Made by a program: the position numbers and the translations under genes. From CAWBRY01 sp963791295 (GTDB lineage Bacteria > Bacteroidota > Bacteroidia > Chitinophagales > Chitinophagaceae), in contig CAWBRY010000003.1 of NCBI GenBank assembly GCA_963791295.1, positions 341,466-405,465 on the forward strand: a stretch of 64,000 nt of DNA. The letters run 5' to 3'. Below the pieces are notes generated by a model, which did no database searches, was not told where the DNA came from, and saw nothing but the letters and a program-made list of their open reading frames with translations. Positions 1-8,378 of this stretch are shown in pieces (position 1 is the first letter of the stretch; each line of letters starts with the position of its first letter).

Positions 1-229
1 ATGGAACACCGCCTCGCTTGTAACCAATTAAAGTGAGGGTTTGAGTAGATGAAGCGCCCGGAAGGAGTTGGCAAAAAGCATTGTATTCCATCAATTCCTG
101 CTCGGTTACGTAAGGTCTGCGGTGCACAAATGTTTTCAGCATCATCGCCAAATGGGCTTGTGGTCCGCCAAAAGCAGTAAGACTATGTAAGAACACGGCC
201 TTTAAAAACGGGACGTGGCGCAGCATCAT
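1..229 (-). CDS. chrA: Chromate transporter ChrA family, N-terminal part (cut by window edge)
   Basis: The first 76 codons of a minus-strand gene are visible. They start at the first of two adjacent ATG codons at 229 and run off the window. The translation has the signature of the first ChrA half: a hydrophobic FLHSLTAFGGPQAHL stretch, then QLLPGASSTQTLTLIGYKRGG. This matches the FGGP and LLPGP-type motifs of the chromate ion transporter family of inner-membrane proteins. Substrate cannot be told from this fragment; many Bacteroidota members are only annotated by family. The gene diverges from the M20 amidohydrolase gene, leaving about 100 bp between the two starts. Confidence 0.8.
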   Translation of the reverse strand, partial: MMLRHVPFLKAVFLHSLTAFGGPQAHLAMMLKTFVHRRPYVTEQELMEYNAFCQLLPGASSTQTLTLIGYKRGGVP

Positions 230-329
230 GGTACTTTAAATATAAAAAAAATCAGCTAAGGAGGAAACTAAAGAAAGGGGGAACGGGAATACCAATACCA
301 TTTAGATTAAATTCATCAAAAATTCGGCA

Positions 330-1634
330 ATGAAAAAGATCACGTTCACCATCATCTTTTTTTCCTTATGCCTTTCATTAAAAGCACAGGGAGATGCCAC
401 CAGGCTTAGGCAGCAAGTTTCCGAAGCAGCCAATAAAGTGGAATCAAAATGTATTGCATGGCGAAGGGAGATCCACGAACATCCGGAGTTGGGTAACCGC
501 GAATTCAAGACTGCCAAAATGGTAGCGGATCATTTAAAAGGTCTTGGACTAGAGGTAAAAGAGGGTGTCAGCAAAACAGGTGTTGTCGGTCTTTTGCGCG
601 GAGGAAAGGCTGGCCCTTGCATTGCATTGAGAGCAGATATGGATGCATTGCCCATTATCGAAAAAGGAAATCTGCCATTTGCTTCCAAAGAAAAGGCGAC
701 ATACAATGGTCAGGAGGTAGGCATCATGCACGCTTGTGGTCATGATAGCCATGTAGCTATTTTAATGAGTGTCGCAGAAATTCTCGCAGGAATAAAAAAA
801 GATATCAAAGGCAGCGTCAAACTTATATTTCAACCTTCGGAAGAAGGGCCGCCGGAAGGAGAGGAGGGCGGAGCCGATATCATGGTTAAAGAAGGAGTAA
901 TGGATGATCCGCACGTCGATGTGATATTCGGTTTGCACATCGCTCCGGATATCGAAGTTGGAAAGATCAAATACAAGCCAGGAGCATTCATGGCTTCCTC
1001 CGATTGGTTCTCCATCAACGTGAAAGGCAAGGGTAGTCACGGTGCAAATCCCTGGCTTGGGATTGATCCAATCCAAATTAGCGCACAGATCATTCAAACA
1101 CTTCAAACAATTGTCAGCCGCCAATCCGATCTGTCCAAAGCCCCCGTAGTGATAACGGTAGGAAAGATCATTGGCGGCGTGAGGAACAACATCATCCCCG
1201 ATGACTGCATGATATATGGAACGATAAGGACACTGGATAGCAATATGCGCCTGGATGTATTTGAAAGAATAAAATTGACTGCAACCAAAATTGCCGAAGC
1301 ATCGGGAGCCACCGCCGAAACAAAGATTGATGAGAAGACCCTGGTGACTTATAATACGCCCGAACTTGTACGCAAAATGATTCCATCATTAGAATCCGCT
1401 GCAGGCGCCGGCAATGTAATTGAAAGTAGCTGGGTAACTATCGCCGAGGATTTTTCTTACTATGGCAGAAAAGCACCTTCATTCTATTTTACTCTGGGTG
1501 GAATGCCTAAAGGCAATGATCCAAAGAAAGCGCCATCTCAGCATACGGCGGACTTTTATATTGATGAGAGTGGTTTTAAGACCGGGATCAAAGCATTTTG
1601 CGACCTGGTGATTGATTATATGAACATGAAGTAA
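330..1634 (+). CDS. M20 family amidohydrolase, exported
   Basis: A 434-residue metal-dependent hydrolase of the M20 amidohydrolase (IAA-amino acid/hippurate hydrolase) type. Residues 1-19 form a signal peptide ending KAQ, so it should act in the periplasm. RREIHEHPELGNREFKTA lies near 44-61 and LRADMDALPI near 98-107. The metal-binding HACGHDSH is at 134-141, and an EEG cluster follows near 168. The family removes acyl groups from N-acylated amino acids; the natural substrate is unknown. It converges with feoB, whose stop lies 3 bp away. No consensus promoter was found in the short divergent spacer. Confidence 0.9.
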   Translation: MKKITFTIIFFSLCLSLKAQGDATRLRQQVSEAANKVESKCIAWRREIHEHPELGNREFKTAKMVADHLKGLGLEVKEGVSKTGVVGLLRGGKAGPCIALRADMDALPIIEKGNLPFASKEKATYNGQEVGIMHACGHDSHVAILMSVAEILAGIKKDIKGSVKLIFQPSEEGPPEGEEGGADIMVKEGVMDDPHVDVIFGLHIAPDIEVGKIKYKPGAFMASSDWFSINVKGKGSHGANPWLGIDPIQISAQIIQTLQTIVSRQSDLSKAPVVITVGKIIGGVRNNIIPDDCMIYGTIRTLDSNMRLDVFERIKLTATKIAEASGATAETKIDEKTLVTYNTPELVRKMIPSLESAAGAGNVIESSWVTIAEDFSYYGRKAPSFYFTLGGMPKGNDPKKAPSQHTADFYIDESGFKTGIKAFCDLVIDYMNMK

Positions 1635-1637
1635 TTT

Positions 1638-3758
1638 TTATTTGAATAGCTGATAAACCAGCAGACTCATCACGTAAGCCAGCCCCGTCATATAAATCAG
1701 TTGAATGATGGGCCATTTCCAGGTCTGCGTCTCTCTCCTCACTACCGCCAACGTACTCATGCATTGCATCGCAAACACATAAAAGATCATTAACGACAAA
1801 CCAGAGGCCAGGTTGAAAACAGGCCTTCCATCCGGACGCACCGCGGCTTTCATCTTCTCCTTGAGCATCAACCCACTTTTATCGTCGTCGCCAACACTGT
1901 ATAAAGTGGCCATGGTGCCGACAAAAACTTCCCGCGCTGCAAAAGAAGTGATCAGGGCAATTCCAATCTTCCAATCGTATCCCAGTGGAGTAATGGCAGG
2001 CTCTATGCTCTTCCCTAAGATTCCTGCATAAGAACTTTCCAACTTCGCTGTCCTGGATTCTTTATTCAATTGCCGGATGTCGGCGTCCGGCTCGGTTTTT
2101 AATTTCTCATATTTCTCATCGATAGTACTTAAGGAATTACCGGGACCAAAGGAACAAAGTGCCCAAAGTATTAAACTGATGACCATAATCACCTTTCCCG
2201 CATTTGTTACAAATATTCGGGCCTTATTGATCATGGTCGGAAATACATTCTTCCAGCGCGGCGAACGATAGGTGGGAAGTTCAAGTATAAAGTAGCTTTT
2301 TTCCTTTATATGGATAAACCATTTAGCGACGTAAGATACAAGGAGCGCCATCAGAAGACCTGATAAATATAATCCCATCATCACCAGTCCCTGCACACCG
2401 AGGAATCCAAATAAATAGGTATTCGGGATAACGAGTCCGATCAGGATAGTAAATACAGGCAAGCGGGCTGAGCAGCTCATCAACGGGGTGATCAGGATGG
2501 TCAACAATCTTTCTTTCCGATTCTCAATATTTCGCGCGCTCATAATGGCCGGGACGGCACAGGCAAAGCCGCTGATCATCGGCATCACGCTCTTTCCATT
2601 TAATCCTACAGTTCGCATAAGCCTGTCCGATAGAAAACTGATGCGCGCCATATATCCCGAGTCTTCCAATAAAGTGATGAGACCAAATAGGATCATGATC
2701 TGCGGAACGAAGATGAGGATGCCGCTGAGTCCCGCGAGAATGCCATTCGTGAGCAGGTCGGTCCATCGATTTTCAGGCAACGCATTAGAAAGGACTTGAT
2801 TTAATGATGAAAATCCCGAGTCGATCCAGTCCATGGGATATTGGGCTAACCAGAATACACTTTGAAATAAAAGGAACAGCACCGCGATTAGAATCGCATA
2901 TCCCCAGCGTCGATGGAGCAATACGTTATCCAGTCGTTCCGTAAATAAAGTCTTCTGCAATGGATCCGGCTCCGATACAGATTGATGCATGATATACTTT
3001 ATCCGGCTATACCGTTGCAAAATTTCTTCGGCCTGCGTTTTCGTCGGATTGAAATTATTTTTTTGTTCAATGCCTTCGATCGTGCGCTGCATCGGCTCAT
3101 TCAGATCAAAGGATTCATGGTTGATGAGATAATGGATGGCGGTATAATCACTGAGGTGAGGTAGATGTTGTTTGATGTCGTCTACAGACGCTTCCGCCAG
3201 TATCTTATTATCTATAAAATCCCTGACAGGTACAGAATAGGTTTGTTGTGCCGTTTGATCAATGGCTTTTTTCAATTGAAGAATGCCTTTGTTCTTACGC
3301 GGATTTACCGACACGATCAGAACTCCTAACTCTCTTTCCAGTGCCGGTATGTCGATCTTGATTCCTTTTTTCTTGGCTAGGTCCATCATCGTTAGCGCTA
3401 TGATGACGGGTATTTTCAAATCGATGATCTGTGTGCATAGAAGGAGGTTTCGCTTGAGGTTACTGGCATCGGCTACTACCACTACTACATCCGCTTTCAA
3501 TGACTTGTCCTGCTTCAGCAATACTTTATAACTCACCCATTCGTCTTCACGTCGTGGATAAAGACTATAGGTTCCCGGCAGATCTATCACTTCGGCGTTT
3601 AAAGTTTCAGATACAGTAGAACTTCCGGTTTTCTTATCCACGGTGACCCCTGGGAAATTGCTTACTTTTTGATTGAGTCCCGTGAGACAATTGAAAATGG
3701 AACTTTTTCCGCTATTAGGATTTCCCACTAAAGCAATATGTAGCTTTTCTTTCCTCAT
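1638..3758 (-). CDS. feoB: Ferrous iron transporter FeoB
   Basis: A 706-residue inner-membrane Fe(II) transporter. The N-terminal G domain shows G1 GNPNSGKSS at about 10-18, the DLPGTYSL G3 motif, and a TMMD motif at the G4 position. A spacer domain and the polytopic Gate region follow, including CAVPAIMSAR and CSARLPVF. I place the start at the ATG at 3758. A longer frame begins 51 codons upstream, but a perfect minus-strand TAnnTTTG element at 3774-3781 falls inside that extension. No FeoA gene or FeoA domain adjoins it. It is divergent from the M28 peptidase gene. Confidence 0.95.
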   Translation of the reverse strand: MRKEKLHIALVGNPNSGKSSIFNCLTGLNQKVSNFPGVTVDKKTGSSTVSETLNAEVIDLPGTYSLYPRREDEWVSYKVLLKQDKSLKADVVVVVADASNLKRNLLLCTQIIDLKIPVIIALTMMDLAKKKGIKIDIPALERELGVLIVSVNPRKNKGILQLKKAIDQTAQQTYSVPVRDFIDNKILAEASVDDIKQHLPHLSDYTAIHYLINHESFDLNEPMQRTIEGIEQKNNFNPTKTQAEEILQRYSRIKYIMHQSVSEPDPLQKTLFTERLDNVLLHRRWGYAILIAVLFLLFQSVFWLAQYPMDWIDSGFSSLNQVLSNALPENRWTDLLTNGILAGLSGILIFVPQIMILFGLITLLEDSGYMARISFLSDRLMRTVGLNGKSVMPMISGFACAVPAIMSARNIENRKERLLTILITPLMSCSARLPVFTILIGLVIPNTYLFGFLGVQGLVMMGLYLSGLLMALLVSYVAKWFIHIKEKSYFILELPTYRSPRWKNVFPTMINKARIFVTNAGKVIMVISLILWALCSFGPGNSLSTIDEKYEKLKTEPDADIRQLNKESRTAKLESSYAGILGKSIEPAITPLGYDWKIGIALITSFAAREVFVGTMATLYSVGDDDKSGLMLKEKMKAAVRPDGRPVFNLASGLSLMIFYVFAMQCMSTLAVVRRETQTWKWPIIQLIYMTGLAYVMSLLVYQLFK

Positions 3759-3773
3759 GTTTGCATTAACCTG

Positions 3774-3781
3774 CAAAAGTA
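3774..3781 (-). promoter_or_regulatory. -7 promoter element for feoB
   Basis: Reads TACTTTTG on the minus strand, an exact match to the Bacteroidota sigma-A -7 consensus TAnnTTTG. It lies about 15 bp upstream of the feoB ATG and predicts a very short leader. No convincing -33 element was seen. Confidence 0.6.
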
Positions 3782-3887
3782 AACGTGGGCGGCCAAACCA
3801 GCTTACGAATTGCGATTTTTGACTGTCCTGAAAGGCAACTTTAACGGAAATATCGGAGCAAAAACAACGAAAAACAAAACACGTCAA

Positions 3888-3895
3888 TACCTTTG
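3888..3895 (+). promoter_or_regulatory. -7 promoter element for the M28 peptidase
   Basis: TACCTTTG, an exact match to TAnnTTTG, 18 bp before the ATG at 3914. It overlaps the TTG that would be the start of a longer frame, so it fixes the start at 3914 and predicts a leader of about 10-12 nt. Confidence 0.6.
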
Positions 3896-3913
3896 CCGCA
3901 TCAACCGCCAACT

Positions 3914-5578
3914 ATGTCTTCCTCGCCTATCCGATCCATTTTTCTTTTATTACTGATAACCAGTTGTTCGCCATCAACCCAAATTAGTCAGGCAGATTTA
4001 CAGACTCTCAATAATATTAAAACAGATATTCAATACCTGTCCGATGATAAATTGGAAGGAAGGAGAACGGGCAGCAACGGTGAGCGCCTGGCTGTGGAAT
4101 ACATCAGCGAGCAATTCAAATCGGCTGGAATTTCTCCAAAAGGTATAGAAGAATACAGTCAGCCGTTCAATGTTGATGATGGAAAGGAAATGGGCGCTGC
4201 AACACAATTAATGATCAATGGAAATACATTAGATCCTGGAAAGGATTTTTTTATTTTTCCTTATAGTCCTGATCAAAGCATCGAAGCATTACCGGCTATT
4301 TCGGTGAGGGAAACAGGCATGCCCTGGTTCTATGATCTCAAAGAAATAATGGAAGAGAATAAAGAAAATCCTCACTTCGACCTGGTCAATATAATTCAAC
4401 AATATGGTAAGGATGCGATCCAGGGAGGCGCATCTGCAATCCTCCTTTACAATACCTCCGCGATCGATGATAACCTGAAGTTTGAACACAAGGACCGGAG
4501 TGCTCAATTATCAATTCCTGTACTCTATGTTTTCCATGAGCCGGCGATGAAATATTTTAGCGACAAAGCAGCAACGCTGAATATCAAGTTGCGGACAGAA
4601 TTAAAGCCAAAGGCCAGGACCGGTCATAATGTGATCGGCTATATTGACAATGGCGCTCAAACTACAATTGTTTTGGGAGCCCATTTCGATCATTTGGGAT
4701 ATGGAGAAGATAGTAATTCATTAATGAGAACGGGCGAAAGACTAATACATAACGGCGCAGATGACAATGCCAGTGGAACTGCCGCATTATTGGCGCTGGC
4801 AAGAAAACTGAAATCATCCCGGGCTACTAACCATAACTATCTGTTCATTGCTTTTTCAGGAGAAGAGCTCGGGTTGTTTGGTTCGAAATATTTTGTTGAA
4901 CATCCCACTATCGATCTTCGACAGGTGAGCTGCATGATCAATATGGATATGGTAGGGAGATTAAACGATAGTACAAGGACGCTCACCATTGGTGGCTACG
5001 GAACCTCCCCGGCATGGGGAGAATATTTTTCATCCCTGTCACCAAAAGGAAAAAACCAACCAGCCTTCGTGATGAAATATGATAGCAGCGGTACTGGTCC
5101 CAGTGATCATACGTCATTCTACAGAAAGGAGATCCCTGTACTTTTTTATTTTACCGGCATTCACCGGGATTATCACAGACCCACTGACGACGCTGATAAG
5201 ATCAATTATGCGGGAGAGCTTAAAATCGTTCAACATATATACCACCTGGTCGAATCACTAAATACCAAAGGGAAACTTGTTTTTACAAAGACCAGGGAAA
5301 CTTCGGGTCCTGGCGTTACTTCCTTTAAAGTTACGCTCGGCATCATGCCTGATTATTCGTTTTCGGGATCGGGTGTAAGAGCGGATGCCGTTAGCGAAGG
5401 AAGGCCTGCCCAGAAAGCCGGATTAAAGGCTGGAGATGTTATTGTTCAATTGGGAGATCATCAAGTGAGTTCCCTGGAAACATATATGCAGGCATTGGGA
5501 AAATTTAAGAAAGGTGATAAAACAACAGTAAAATATAAACGGGGTGAAGAAATTGTAGAAGCGCCTATTGAATTCTAA
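3914..5578 (+). CDS. M28 family metallopeptidase lipoprotein with PDZ domain
   Basis: A 554-residue exported lipoprotein; the signal peptide ends in the lipobox-like LITSC near residue 18. A PA-like insert precedes the M28 zinc-peptidase core. Core motifs are GAHFDHLG (about 255), NGADDNASG (about 279), SGEELGLFG (about 315), NMDMVGRL (about 342) and the last metal ligand in IHRDYHRP (about 414). Residues 470-554 form a PDZ domain ending the protein. It probably acts as an aminopeptidase at the cell envelope. It has its own promoter and is divergent from feoB. The short protein at 5607 follows after 28 bp. Confidence 0.9.
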   Translation: MSSSPIRSIFLLLLITSCSPSTQISQADLQTLNNIKTDIQYLSDDKLEGRRTGSNGERLAVEYISEQFKSAGISPKGIEEYSQPFNVDDGKEMGAATQLMINGNTLDPGKDFFIFPYSPDQSIEALPAISVRETGMPWFYDLKEIMEENKENPHFDLVNIIQQYGKDAIQGGASAILLYNTSAIDDNLKFEHKDRSAQLSIPVLYVFHEPAMKYFSDKAATLNIKLRTELKPKARTGHNVIGYIDNGAQTTIVLGAHFDHLGYGEDSNSLMRTGERLIHNGADDNASGTAALLALARKLKSSRATNHNYLFIAFSGEELGLFGSKYFVEHPTIDLRQVSCMINMDMVGRLNDSTRTLTIGGYGTSPAWGEYFSSLSPKGKNQPAFVMKYDSSGTGPSDHTSFYRKEIPVLFYFTGIHRDYHRPTDDADKINYAGELKIVQHIYHLVESLNTKGKLVFTKTRETSGPGVTSFKVTLGIMPDYSFSGSGVRADAVSEGRPAQKAGLKAGDVIVQLGDHQVSSLETYMQALGKFKKGDKTTVKYKRGEEIVEAPIEF

Positions 5579-5606
5579 TTTGTAATTTGTAACGGAAACA
5601 TTCTGT

Positions 5607-6056
5607 ATGACCGATCGGGGTGTCAAATTGCTTCTGAATACCAGTGATCTCACCGATGATTTCTTTTCAGATACCCGCCTCTTGGGGATTATGGCGCCGA
5701 TAAAAGATTATCAATTCTGCTGGCAGCTAAACAGGATCATCGGCATGGATTTCCGGATCAATAACGATATCGAAATACAGCTCAATAAAAAGAAACGAGC
5801 TTATTTTTTTACGGTATTTGAATTTAACGAACCAACGGGCTCCCTATGCCACTATATTTATAAGAACCAGTTCGACGGAGAATATTTATTGCCGGAATTC
5901 AAGCATCTTGACTTCCTTTGGTTGATGAAAGGTGATGAAGTCTCCGACGAAGCACTTCACGAAATCAGCCAATACATCAGGTCGATACATGGGGTTCAAC
6001 TGGTAGTTGAACTAACGAATGAGAAAATAAAAAACAAAGAACACCTGGTATTCTAA
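5607..6056 (+). CDS. IPExxxVDY family protein
   Basis: A 149-residue cytoplasmic protein of a Bacteroidota family named after a conserved motif, here LPEFKHLDFLW at residues 95-105. Function is unknown. There is no signal peptide or membrane segment. It is followed after 24 bp by the pterin dehydratase gene on the same strand, so the two may be co-transcribed with the CtlX gene that follows. Confidence 0.75.
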   Translation: MTDRGVKLLLNTSDLTDDFFSDTRLLGIMAPIKDYQFCWQLNRIIGMDFRINNDIEIQLNKKKRAYFFTVFEFNEPTGSLCHYIYKNQFDGEYLLPEFKHLDFLWLMKGDEVSDEALHEISQYIRSIHGVQLVVELTNEKIKNKEHLVF

Positions 6057-6080
6057 ATTCAACCTTCTAAACTTTTAGTC

Positions 6081-6329
6081 ATGTGGACAGAAAAAGACAA
6101 TGCGCTGTACAGGAAAATCGAATTCAAAAATTTTAGCGAAGCTTTTGCCTTCATGACGCGAGTAGCGCTGGAAGCTGAAAAAATGGATCATCATCCTCGC
6201 TGGACCAACGTATGGAATACGGTAGAGTTCTGGCTATCCACGCATGACGCGGGAGATAAGGTTACAGAAAAGGATAAAAAATTAGCCAAGAAAATCGATG
6301 GCATATTAAAACCATCCTCAGCGAGCTGA
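6081..6329 (+). CDS. phhB: 4a-hydroxytetrahydrobiopterin dehydratase
   Basis: An 82-residue pterin-4a-carbinolamine dehydratase (PCD/DCoH family). The family motif EKMDHHPRWTNVWN covers residues 33-46, with the catalytic His pair at 37-38. It recycles the pterin cofactor of aromatic amino acid hydroxylases or takes part in molybdopterin/folate chemistry. Length is normal for the family. Its stop codon comes 9 bp before the probable TTG start of the next gene, implying co-transcription. No phenylalanine hydroxylase gene lies in the window. Confidence 0.9.
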   Translation: MWTEKDNALYRKIEFKNFSEAFAFMTRVALEAEKMDHHPRWTNVWNTVEFWLSTHDAGDKVTEKDKKLAKKIDGILKPSSAS

Positions 6330-6338
6330 GCCGTTCAT

Positions 6339-7268
6339 TTGTCCATTGCTCCGACCATATTGATGATACGCCCGGCGGCCTTTGGATACAATGAAGAAAC
6401 AGCCACCAATAACTATTTCCAATCTCATCCGACCGTTAGCCCGGAGCAATTGCAACAGATAGCTCTCCGGGAATTTGACGGTATGGTCGACATTCTCAGG
6501 AGCCATGAAATCGATTTACTCGTTGTCGATGATACACCTCAGCCTCCAAAGCCTGATGCCATATTTCCTAATAATTGGTTGATAACCTCACCTGACGGCA
6601 TACTTTCCGTTTTCCCATTATTCGCACAGAACCGCCGGCCTGAAAAAAGAAAGGATATCCTTGAGCAAATAACCAGTGGCTTCGCGGTGAAGGATTTTCA
6701 AGACTGGAGTGAATATGAAAGTAACCAACGCTATTTGGAGGGAACGGGAAGCATGGTCATCGACCATGAACACAGGATGATCTATTCAACTATTTCGGAA
6801 AGGACCAGCCTGCCTGTATTGGAAAAATTCGCATCTGCTAATAATTATCAGGCCATCGTTTTCATAGCGACCGATAAAAATGGATACCCGGTTTACCATA
6901 CCAACGTGGTCATGACCGTGGGTGAAGGATTTGCCATTTTATGCGAAGAATCGATCGACGAAGAGTGGGAATTGATTGCGGTCCGGCAACTACTTGAGTC
7001 GACAGGCCATAGCATTATACCCATCACCCGGGAACAAATGCATGCGTTTGCGGGTAATATGCTTCAGGTAAAAAATAAAAAAGGCGAGAAATTTCTTGTG
7101 ATGAGCCAGACCGCCTATCATATACTTAGGAAGGAACAGTTGCGAATGCTTGAAGCCTACGGCCATTTACTACCCATTCCCGTTGCCACCATTGAAGAGG
7201 TGGAAGGTGGGAGCGTGAGATGCATGATGGCTGAATTGTTCCTGGAAAAAAAATCATCAGCGGGGTGA
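6339..7268 (+). CDS. ctlX: CtlX-type hydrolase (arginine deiminase-like fold)
   Basis: A 309-residue protein of the citrulline-utilisation hydrolase CtlX / amidinotransferase-like family. TILMIRPAAFGYNEET near the N-terminus is typical. Catalytic candidates are the acidic EGTGSMV motif (about 137), His in YHTNVV (about 187) and Cys295 in SVRCMM near the C-terminus. The frame is open only from 6330, and the sole good start before the conserved block is TTG at 6339; the first ATG (6363) would truncate that block. The last 12 bp overlap the end of selD on the other strand. Confidence 0.85.
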   Translation: MSIAPTILMIRPAAFGYNEETATNNYFQSHPTVSPEQLQQIALREFDGMVDILRSHEIDLLVVDDTPQPPKPDAIFPNNWLITSPDGILSVFPLFAQNRRPEKRKDILEQITSGFAVKDFQDWSEYESNQRYLEGTGSMVIDHEHRMIYSTISERTSLPVLEKFASANNYQAIVFIATDKNGYPVYHTNVVMTVGEGFAILCEESIDEEWELIAVRQLLESTGHSIIPITREQMHAFAGNMLQVKNKKGEKFLVMSQTAYHILRKEQLRMLEAYGHLLPIPVATIEEVEGGSVRCMMAELFLEKKSSAG

Positions 7269-8312
7269 AACCATGACAACCTTATCTTCTTTATGTATCA
7301 TTCTGCCAATGGGCTCCGTGTAATTTTCAAGACCGGCATTTTTCAAAAGAGTTCTTACCTCTTCAACACTGTGTTGATCAACTGAAATCAACAGCCCGCC
7401 ATTGGTCTGAGGATCGGATAATAAAGTAAAGGCTTCGTAAATATTTACTGCCTCATTGAATGATACTTTTTCGCCATAACTTTTCCAATTGCGGGTGGTG
7501 CCATCTGGAAAAACCCGCTGATCGATCAATTCTTTCACGCCCATGGCGACAGGTATTTTATCATAAAATAATTCGGCGCTGAGTCCACTCCCCTCTGCCA
7601 TTTCTATTAGATGGCCGAGCAGGCCAAATCCGGTGACATCGGTCATTGCAGTTACCCCAGCAATTTTTCCAAGGTCCATTCCTATTTTATTTATGGTCGT
7701 CATTTGATCAACCATGGAAGTCAAATGGAAATCGCTGAGTAATCCTCTTTTTTGGGCGGTTGAAAGGATCCCCACTCCTAGCGCCTTTGTAAGAAATAAA
7801 AGATCACCCTCATTAGCCGTATTATTTCTTTTCAGGTTGCTGATGCTGATCGTGCCGGTTACTGCCAATCCAAATATGGGTTCAGGCGAATCAATACTAT
7901 GGCCTCCGGCCAAAGGAATTCCGGCTTCCTTACAAATTGCCTTTCCCCCATCCATCATCTTCCCTGCTATCTCTGCTGAAAGCTTTGCAACCGGCCAACC
8001 CAATATGGCGATCGCCAGGATGGGTGTTCCGCCCATCGCATAGACATCACTGATGGAATTGGCGGCAGCGATCCTTCCAAAATCAAAAGGATCGTCGACG
8101 ATGGGCATGAAAAAATCAGTTGTAGAGATCAGCGCCAGGCCGTTCCCCAGATCATATACTGCAGCATCATCCCTGCTCTGATTGCCGACGAGCAATTTAT
8201 CATTGTCGGGCAGAGTAATGTTATTCTTCAAAATCTCAGCTAAAACACCGGGCGAGATCTTGCAGCCACAACCGGCTCCATGAGAATATTGAGTGAGCTT
8301 AATAGGTTCCAT
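7257..8312 (-). CDS. selD: Selenide, water dikinase (selenophosphate synthetase)
   Basis: A 351-residue SelD that makes selenophosphate from selenide and ATP. The N-terminal active loop LTQYSHGAGCGCKISP is present and uses cysteine (TGT, TGC codons), not selenocysteine. Next come the DDAAVYDLG, DVTGFGLLGHL and DPQTNGGLL motifs. Start chosen at ATG 8312 because the family begins just before this loop; an upstream start adds 14 unrelated residues. Selenophosphate feeds MnmH, encoded 1.5 kb upstream on the same strand, so selenium use here is at least for tRNA modification. A near-consensus -7 box (CACCTTTG, 8352-8359) precedes it. Confidence 0.95.
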   Translation of the reverse strand: MEPIKLTQYSHGAGCGCKISPGVLAEILKNNITLPDNDKLLVGNQSRDDAAVYDLGNGLALISTTDFFMPIVDDPFDFGRIAAANSISDVYAMGGTPILAIAILGWPVAKLSAEIAGKMMDGGKAICKEAGIPLAGGHSIDSPEPIFGLAVTGTISISNLKRNNTANEGDLLFLTKALGVGILSTAQKRGLLSDFHLTSMVDQMTTINKIGMDLGKIAGVTAMTDVTGFGLLGHLIEMAEGSGLSAELFYDKIPVAMGVKELIDQRVFPDGTTRNWKSYGEKVSFNEAVNIYEAFTLLSDPQTNGGLLISVDQHSVEEVRTLLKNAGLENYTEPIGRMIHKEDKVVMVSPR

Positions 8313-8378
8313 TGAATAACTTCTTGCTTCAATTTGTGGTTCACAAAGATGCAAAGGTGCAGAGGGAAAGTGGAAATA

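Noticed and set aside
3759..3911. 51-codon N-terminal extension of feoB
   Set aside because: It spans a perfect promoter box on the same strand and precedes the G domain without homology.
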